Shown here piece by piece: positions 1-4,946 of a stretch of 9,420 bases of DNA. This DNA comes from an uncultured Bacteroides sp. Lineage in GTDB: Bacteria; Bacteroidota; Bacteroidia; Bacteroidales; Bacteroidaceae. Position 1 is the stretch's first letter. Every line of letters starts with the position of its first letter. A program made the translations under genes and the position numbers. The stretch is from contig CAUHML010000125.1 of the NCBI GenBank assembly GCA_959606905.1, positions 1-9,420 on the forward strand. Direction: 5' to 3'. The notes beneath the pieces were generated by a model that ran no database searches, had not been told where the DNA came from, and saw only the letters and a program-made list of their open reading frames with translations.

Positions 1-69
1 AAGACATATAGACAAACAGTACAATAAAAGATGTTAGAAGAAACTTGTTCTTTGTGAAAAGCGCAAGGT

Positions 70-104
70 AAAATCCGGGGTAGTAGAGTCTATTCCCGGA
101 TTTT
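70..104 (+). terminator. Intrinsic terminator hairpin (possibly bidirectional)
   Basis: A perfect 10-base inverted repeat, AAAATCCGGG at 70-79 and CCCGGATTTT at 95-104, encloses a 15-base loop. The stem has a GC-rich core with an A-run on one side and a T-run on the other, so it can act as a rho-independent terminator in both directions. The plus-strand side is better, because TTTT is followed by further T-rich sequence. It most likely ends a gene lying left of the window and insulates it from the fimbrial operon. Confidence 0.7.
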
Positions 105-309
105 GAATTTTATGGCTATAGCTATTTATTAAACCTGATAAGTAGATACTCGCAAATATCTTTATTATTTTTTCATCCGGACAGTTACCCATATTATAGA
201 AAAAAAGTAAGGCCACTTACTTGCTTCATGAACTGCACTTACTTTTTGGAACTGCATTATGAGTGGAATTCAGACCGGAATATTAGGTGAAATAATTGTG
301 AACGACTCC

Positions 310-522
310 TTAAGGAAACACCTCATTGCTGGATTTGAACCAATCTCTTTGAAGAACCTCTACTGTAGGTGCGGATTGAATCTGGCGTAGTGTAGTAGCC
401 GTGAAGCTGAATTTCTTAGTATTTTCTCCCACTTGTCCGCAATCTCTGAATCCGCTATATTCCATGACTATCCGGTACGGAAAGAAAGTACCAGATAAAT
501 AAGGAGTTTGAATGAAATGCAC
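310..522 (-). CDS. Doubtful minus-strand hypothetical protein or gene remnant
   Basis: The minus-strand frame is open from about 603 down to a TAA at 310-312, but it has no ATG until 465. The only earlier start is a GTG at 522, without a clear ribosome binding site. Read from 522 it gives 70 residues, from 465 it gives 51. The open frame upstream of the GTG reads like protein (proline-rich, LPVTLPPFDTPSEVGEV), which suggests a remnant whose 5' end is lost rather than a complete small gene. A minus-strand -7-like element (TATGTTTG, 622-629) lies upstream with no -33 partner. I recognise no family. It runs divergently from the fimbrial operon. Confidence 0.25.
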   Translation of the reverse strand: MHFIQTPYLSGTFFPYRIVMEYSGFRDCGQVGENTKKFSFTATTLRQIQSAPTVEVLQRDWFKSSNEVFP

Positions 523-692
523 TTCACCAACTTCAGAAGGAGTATCAAAAGGGGGAAGCGTAACAGGAAGTTCAGTTAGACAAAAGGATGAATATTGAAC
601 AATTTAACAAATTGAAAAATACAAACATATATGGCGGCGTATTTTTTGTTTATCGCTACGAAAAATATAAGTGGCGATTCTTGCAAAGTATA

Positions 693-724
693 GGGCGTTT
701 CATTCATGGATGAAGAAAATGCCC
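693..724. repeat. Imperfect 15-base inverted repeat upstream of fimbrial promoter
   Basis: The arms GGGCGTTTCATTCAT (693-707) and ATGAAGAAAATGCCC (710-724) are near-complementary, with a GGGC/GCCC base, a TTT/AAA block and a TTCAT/ATGAA tip. Three positions do not form Watson-Crick pairs. The element sits about 90-120 bases upstream of the -7 element of the fimbrial operon, a plausible place for an activator or repressor site. It could also fold in RNA if transcription enters from further upstream. Confidence 0.4.
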
Positions 725-727
725 TTC

Positions 728-750
728 AAAAAGACTCCAAAAGTCATTTT
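728..750. repeat. Second inverted repeat, directly after the first
   Basis: AAAAAGACT (728-736) and AGTCATTTT (742-750) form a 9-base inverted repeat with one mismatch and a 5-base spacer, ending in a T-run. It follows the 693-724 repeat after only three bases. Together they could be a composite regulatory site or the terminator of a short upstream transcript. The A/T-only outer part makes chance occurrence possible. Confidence 0.3.
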
Positions 751-810
751 GTCAAAGATGCCAATCTATTTTGCCGAAAACACCAATTAAGACTAACCTT
801 AAAAGGCCTT

Positions 811-818
811 TACCTTTG
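811..818 (+). promoter_or_regulatory. Bacteroidetes -7 promoter element for the fimbrial operon
   Basis: TACCTTTG matches the Bacteroidetes -7 consensus TAnnTTTG exactly and lies 66 bases upstream of the start codon, giving a leader of about 60 bases. At the expected -33 distance (around 787-790) there is only TTAA; the nearest TTTG (770-773) is 37 bases away, too far. A good -7 with a missing -33 suggests a promoter that needs an activator, which would suit a regulated surface structure. The inverted repeats at 693-750 are candidate upstream sites. Confidence 0.55.
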
Positions 819-884
819 CAATATCAATGAACAAGAATAGAAATTACAAAAATAAAGAATTTATAAACTGAAAAACTTAAGATT

Positions 885-2645
885 ATGAAGATTAAGGGTT
901 TATTATTAGGAATGTTTGCTTGCGCCGCTTTGGTAGCATGTACAAACGATGATATTGTAGAAAACAACAATATTGAACAACCAGAAAAGGTGAAAGCTAA
1001 CCTTACATTAAGTATCTCTACTTCTACAGGTTCAGGACGTGCTGCCGATGCTGAAACAGGAGATGATGTGGAAAATGGAACACCCTCGGAAGGTAGTATT
1101 AAAGATGCTGTCATTATCATTAGCCCGGTTCAGGGAAATACAGCGACAGGATTAGTGGAGTATGCTGATAATATAACTGTAACGAGTGGCGTTTACGAAC
1201 CTAGCTTCCAATTGAACCAAACAGGTAGTTATAATGTATTGGTTATTTTGAATCCTTGTGCAGATATAGCAAATAAGGCAAAAGAAACAAGTGCAACAGC
1301 TGCTGGTGTATATGAGTATGTTACAAATTATTCTATTACCGCAGGAAGCTCTAACGACGCATCTGTTGATGTTGTTACGAAAGGTGCATCGGCAAGAGAT
1401 CATTTTATGATGGCTAATAGTGAAGCGGCAATGGTAAATATCACAAGTCAGGACCCTACACAACCTATCATTCAAGCCATAAGAGTGGAGCGTGTGGTTT
1501 CCAAGATAACATTTACACCGAACAATAATGACAATAAATATAATGTAAAGGTTAAAGTAACCACTATCCCTACGGTAACCACTGACGGATGGTTGAAAAC
1601 AACAACAGCTGATAAAACCAGCTACATTTATATCACTAAATTGAACAAGGCTTTACTTGACGCTGATAATGCAGAAATTTGGGTTTTGCTAAATGGTGGA
1701 AACGAAACGGGCAGATATCAGTTGGAGTCAACTCTTGATAATAAATATAAAGGTAATGTTAAACAGAATGAAACAACGACTTCAATAGAAGCTCCTGTAT
1801 TTGTAGCAACAGATAGAACGGGTGCTTTCCATTATGAAAAAGGAACTTCTACAACAGCAGAGGAGACATGGACTGTGTATTTGGATAAATATGCTATGGT
1901 GAACTTGTCAAAAACCGTTTATGCGGTAAGACATAAGACCAGTGATTGGAGTACCATCTCTCCATTTGGTACATTGACTAATAGTGATTATTTGGTAGAT
2001 CCTAAGTCAGTGGACAAGAATAGCGTGACACTAACAGACGGATTGTGGGCTGATGGAGATAAAACAGCTACAGATTATTTCTTCAATACAGTAGGTGAAT
2101 TACAGACTTCACAGGATATTTATAACAATGCTTTCTTGAAGGACCTTCCTAAGTCAAGTGATGTTGAAATTGGTGAAATTGCACAATCTAACGATGCATT
2201 CCTGACTTATTGCCTTGAAAATTCAGTAACAAAGGATCACCAGCAAAAAGGCGTGGTAACAGGTATTGTATTCCGTGGCGAAATCTTGGATAATGAGGGT
2301 ACTAATGTAGGTACCATATATAAATATGCCAATCAGTATTTCCGTTCAATGGATGCTTTGAAATCTGTTTACCCGGCTTATAAGGCTGAGAATTTGGTAA
2401 CTTATACAGATGGATATTGTTATTACTACGCACCTATCGAACATTTCAAAGGAAACGAAAACAATATGCAATATGCTATCATGCGTAACAACATCTATTC
2501 ATTGAAGATTGGAACTTTCAAGGAAATCGGCAGCTCGACAATTATACCGGAAGATGGTGGAACAATAGACGATGAAAGTGCATACTTGAAACTGACAACT
2601 ACAATAGCTCCTTGGATTGTACGCTTTAACACTGTTAATTTCTAA
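885..2645 (+). CDS. Mfa1-type major fimbrial (stalk) subunit lipoprotein
   Basis: This 586-residue protein is the likely polymerising shaft subunit of a type V fimbria. Residues 1-19 are a lipoprotein signal with lipobox LVAC, so Cys19 would be lipidated for transport to the outer membrane. R52-A53 in the context GSGR|AAD is the expected site where a trypsin-like protease removes the propeptide and first strand, allowing strand exchange between subunits. Family-like signatures follow: HFMMAN (173-178), VERVVSKITF (201-210) and MRNNIYSLKIG (533-543), ending in APWIVRFNTVNF at the C-terminus. Its length is close to P. gingivalis Mfa1 (about 560 residues). Translation starts at an ATG behind an A-rich leader, usual for this phylum. 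It is first in the operon, next to the anchor gene. Family assignment is confident; the subfamily name is by analogy. Confidence 0.88.
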   Translation: MKIKGLLLGMFACAALVACTNDDIVENNNIEQPEKVKANLTLSISTSTGSGRAADAETGDDVENGTPSEGSIKDAVIIISPVQGNTATGLVEYADNITVTSGVYEPSFQLNQTGSYNVLVILNPCADIANKAKETSATAAGVYEYVTNYSITAGSSNDASVDVVTKGASARDHFMMANSEAAMVNITSQDPTQPIIQAIRVERVVSKITFTPNNNDNKYNVKVKVTTIPTVTTDGWLKTTTADKTSYIYITKLNKALLDADNAEIWVLLNGGNETGRYQLESTLDNKYKGNVKQNETTTSIEAPVFVATDRTGAFHYEKGTSTTAEETWTVYLDKYAMVNLSKTVYAVRHKTSDWSTISPFGTLTNSDYLVDPKSVDKNSVTLTDGLWADGDKTATDYFFNTVGELQTSQDIYNNAFLKDLPKSSDVEIGEIAQSNDAFLTYCLENSVTKDHQQKGVVTGIVFRGEILDNEGTNVGTIYKYANQYFRSMDALKSVYPAYKAENLVTYTDGYCYYYAPIEHFKGNENNMQYAIMRNNIYSLKIGTFKEIGSSTIIPEDGGTIDDESAYLKLTTTIAPWIVRFNTVNF

Positions 2646-2664
2646 TTAATAACCCTATTATATA

Positions 2665-2696
2665 AGCAGGAGAGGAGTGTTCCTCCTCTCCCTGCT
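2665..2696 (+). terminator. Strong intercistronic hairpin (attenuator-like)
   Basis: AGCAGG plus AGAGGAG (2665-2677) pairs with CTCCTCT and CCTGCT (2683-2689, 2691-2696), giving 13 base pairs with one bulged C at 2690 and a 5-base loop. An imperfect T-rich tract follows (ATTCTCTTT). It lies in the 88-base gap between the stalk and anchor genes, with no promoter consensus after it, so the downstream genes probably depend on read-through. It likely causes partial termination or protects the stalk mRNA 3' end, favouring many stalk copies per anchor. Confidence 0.7.
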
Positions 2697-2733
2697 ATTC
2701 TCTTTAATATTCTAACATTAAAAAAACAAAAGC

Positions 2734-3789
2734 ATGAAAACAGTAAAAACATTCGCCCAACAACTCTCTTTCAGCCTAATGATGGCGATGACATTGGGAA
2801 GTGCCATTGTGTCGTGCGGCAGCATACTCGATGAAGAAGATGTGGATTGCTCTGTAGAGTACAGAGTGAAGTTCAAATATGATTATAACATGAAGTATGC
2901 CGATGCTTTCTCACGCGAGGTGGGGACTGTTACGCTTTATGCTTTTGACGATAACGGCAAATTGGTGTATCAGAAGATGGAAGAAGGTGACGTTTTGGGT
3001 GAAGACGGATATACCATGAAAGTAGATTTGGAACCAGGTGACTATCATCTTATCACTTGGGCGGGCTTGAATAACGAAGCTTCATTCTCGGTACCTTTGG
3101 TTACCGCGGGGGAATCCTCGATGGACGAGCTGCAATGCAAGATGGACAGAATGTACAGCCGTGCGGAAGACGGAACGGCTATCGTTAACAGCAAGCTTTC
3201 TTCGTTGTGGCACGGCGAAGTGACCAAGCAATCCTTTTCCAGGGCTGCCACCTCGCAGGTGGTGACAGTGCCGTTGGTGAAGAATACCAACAGCATCCGC
3301 ATCATTCTCCAGCAAATGGACGGAGTGACTGTAGATGTCGATAACTTTGAATTCACGATTACGGACGACAACGGCCTGATGAACTATGACAACAAGCTGT
3401 TGAAAGACGAAACATTAACATATTATCCCTATTACCGCGTTCAAGGAAGCACGGACATGGACACAAAAGGCGCACGTGCCGAGGGCGATACTGAGGATAG
3501 CAATATCAGCGTGGCCATTGCCCAGATTACCGTAGGCCGACTGATGGTGGATCAAAATCCGCGCCTGTCCATCACCAACAAGGATACGGGCGAGACCGTA
3601 CTCTCCATCCCCTTGGTAAAATACCTATTGCTCACCGAGGCCGAAGGTCACGACATGACCCAGCAGGAATATCTGGATCGTCAGGACGAATACAACATGA
3701 CTTTCTTCCTGGACGAGAACATGAAGTGGATTAACACCAGCATCATTATCAATGACTGGGTGGTACGCTTCAACGAGATGGATATGTAA
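2734..3789 (+). CDS. Mfa2/FimB-family fimbrial anchor lipoprotein
   Basis: This 351-residue lipoprotein probably anchors the fimbria in the outer membrane and limits its length, the known role of Mfa2 and FimB in P. gingivalis. The signal ends in lipobox IVSC with Cys28 as the lipidated residue. Family-like features are the first strand region CSVEYRVKFKYDYNMKYADAF (starting at residue 39), SLWHG (157-161), PLVKNTNSIRIIL (180-192) and the C-terminal block EYNMTFFLDENMKW before IIINDWVVRFN. Unlike the other three fimbrial proteins, it has no Arg-Ala site shortly after the lipid cysteine, as expected for an anchor that keeps its lipid. The start is an ATG behind an A-rich leader. The gene is GC-rich (36/60 in 3241-3300, 33/60 in 3481-3540) compared with its neighbours. 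Confidence 0.87.
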   Translation: MKTVKTFAQQLSFSLMMAMTLGSAIVSCGSILDEEDVDCSVEYRVKFKYDYNMKYADAFSREVGTVTLYAFDDNGKLVYQKMEEGDVLGEDGYTMKVDLEPGDYHLITWAGLNNEASFSVPLVTAGESSMDELQCKMDRMYSRAEDGTAIVNSKLSSLWHGEVTKQSFSRAATSQVVTVPLVKNTNSIRIILQQMDGVTVDVDNFEFTITDDNGLMNYDNKLLKDETLTYYPYYRVQGSTDMDTKGARAEGDTEDSNISVAIAQITVGRLMVDQNPRLSITNKDTGETVLSIPLVKYLLLTEAEGHDMTQQEYLDRQDEYNMTFFLDENMKWINTSIIINDWVVRFNEMDM

Positions 3790-3811
3790 CAACGAACAAA
3801 AAATAGAATCT

Positions 3812-4927
3812 ATGAAAAGATGGTTATCATATATACTAATGGCGGTGCTCTGCGGCTTGTACCTATCGTCGTGTGCAAAGGACGAGGAGGTGGCAAAGGC
3901 TACGGATGGCGGGAAGGTACCGGTACGCCTTACACTGGCATTCTCCAATTTCGGCGGACGGGCCGCAAGCGAACCAGGTGATTTAGATTATACCACAGTG
4001 GAACAAAGTGCCATGACTGCGGATGATGTATATGTATTGGTCGTTGATGCAAATGATAACTTTTTGTATCAAGTACAGGATTTGAAACTAGGCAATCCTG
4101 TTGAAGGTGACAACTATTATACTCGTCAGCTGGAAGGAACCATGTTGAGAACGGTCGGTGGCGAACAAGTGAAACTGGTTGTTCTGGCTAACTTGAAAGA
4201 CAATAAGATAGCGTCTTATACGACCGGAGCGGCTATACGTAATTTTCTGGAAACAAAGAAAGGAAGTAATATCGCCAAAGTTTATAAAGAATTGGTTTAT
4301 CATTATGGTGGATCTACGATACCTTGGAAACTTGCAGAAAGAGCTATCCCGATGTGGGGAAGCAGCAATTTGACAGCTGTACCCGGTACGGGAGTGGACT
4401 TGGCTTGCAACCTTTATCGTGCTGTAGCAAAGGTGGGCATTTGGGTGAATATGCAGGATGGATATCAAGGATTCACTATCACAAAGATAATAGTGAACAA
4501 TGCCAACGACAAAGGCTATTGTGTTTCAACGGAAACTCCAAATCCGGTGGAAACGGTTCAATATATATATCCTTCTATTCCTGCTGGAGCACAGAATCAG
4601 ACTATTACTTATGACGGCTTGCAGGTGACGACAGCATATGAAAATGAAATTTATCTGCCGGAAAAGGTGAATACTACAGGTGGGAATGAAATTTCATTGA
4701 CGGTTCATTATACCTATCATAACAAAACCAAAGTGGGAACTATTAAATTCCGGACGAATGGAGATGGAGATATATTTGATGTAATCCGTAACCATTCATA
4801 CCTGTTCAATATTAAACTGAGTACGATCGAGATAGATGCAGAACTTCAATATCAAGTAATGGATTGGACAGAGGTTGGTAATGGCGAATTGGATTTTGGT
4901 GACGGTGGCGGTGATGTAAGAAAATAA
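3812..4927 (+). CDS. Fimbrillin-like accessory/tip subunit lipoprotein (Mfa3-position)
   Basis: I start this gene at the ATG at 3812, not at the in-frame ATG at 3752, because MKRWLSYILM onward is a proper lipoprotein signal (lipobox LSSC, Cys21) and the upstream frame overlaps the anchor gene. The product has 371 residues. R50-A51 (FGGR|AAS) is a probable maturation site. Fimbrillin-type signatures are IPMWG (179-183), LYRAVAKVGIWV (201-212), IRNHSYLFNIKLS (325-337) and YQVMDWTEVGNGELDFG near the end. By position and size it resembles the accessory subunits Mfa3/Mfa4 that join the tip to the shaft; that role is inferred. It begins 22 bases after the anchor gene. Its first ~57 codons are GC-rich (35-37 of 60) and the rest AT-rich (19-25 of 60), so it may be a chimera. 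Confidence 0.8.
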   Translation: MKRWLSYILMAVLCGLYLSSCAKDEEVAKATDGGKVPVRLTLAFSNFGGRAASEPGDLDYTTVEQSAMTADDVYVLVVDANDNFLYQVQDLKLGNPVEGDNYYTRQLEGTMLRTVGGEQVKLVVLANLKDNKIASYTTGAAIRNFLETKKGSNIAKVYKELVYHYGGSTIPWKLAERAIPMWGSSNLTAVPGTGVDLACNLYRAVAKVGIWVNMQDGYQGFTITKIIVNNANDKGYCVSTETPNPVETVQYIYPSIPAGAQNQTITYDGLQVTTAYENEIYLPEKVNTTGGNEISLTVHYTYHNKTKVGTIKFRTNGDGDIFDVIRNHSYLFNIKLSTIEIDAELQYQVMDWTEVGNGELDFGDGGGDVRK

Positions 4928-4932
4928 TCTGT

Positions 4933-4937
4933 GGAGG
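4933..4937 (+). promoter_or_regulatory. Strong Shine-Dalgarno before the tip gene
   Basis: GGAGG lies nine bases upstream of the ATG at 4947. Most genes of this phylum, including the first three here, rely on A-rich leaders instead, so this is an unusually strong site. It supports the chosen start and could help the last and longest fimbrial gene to be translated from a scarce message. Confidence 0.6.
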
Positions 4938-4946
4938 ATACTATAT

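Larger units (their letters stand above)
1..884. other. Upstream region without a convincing gene
   Basis: No reading frame in these 884 bases is convincing on either strand. What can be seen is a terminator hairpin near the left end, a doubtful minus-strand frame in the middle, two imperfect inverted repeats, and a -7 promoter element close to the first fimbrial gene. Short plus-strand frames end at 27 and 37 and might be the tail of a gene entering from the left, but eight to eleven codons cannot show this. A short direct repeat (GAACTGCA) occurs at 230-237 and 249-256. The size of this region fits a regulatory region for a surface-structure operon. Confidence 0.6.

Noticed and set aside
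34..216. Minus-strand frame of 60 residues
   Set aside because: It runs through both arms of the terminator hairpin at 70-104, has no supporting homology or ribosome binding site, and its composition is that of AT-rich non-coding sequence.
259..390. Plus-strand frame of 43 codons starting MSGIQTGILG
   Set aside because: It overlaps the minus-strand frame at 310-522, has no ribosome binding site, and nothing supports expression.
588..713. Plus-strand frame of 41 codons starting MNIEQFNKLK
   Set aside because: It has a weak AAAGG just before the ATG, but it runs into the inverted repeat at 693-724 and its Lys/Asn/Tyr/Phe-rich content is expected from AT-rich DNA. No family is recognised.
601..884. 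Invertible (phase-variable) promoter
   Set aside because: No pair of matching inverted repeats flanks the -7 element, and no recombinase gene is visible in the window.
885..2645. Assigning the first gene as FimA rather than Mfa1 type
   Set aside because: Length near 580 residues and a following Mfa2/FimB-type anchor fit Mfa1-like subunits better than the shorter FimA (about 390 residues), though the two families share a fold.
3752..3811. Upstream ATG extending the accessory subunit by 20 residues
   Set aside because: The extension overlaps the anchor gene in another frame and would bury the lipoprotein signal that begins cleanly at 3812.
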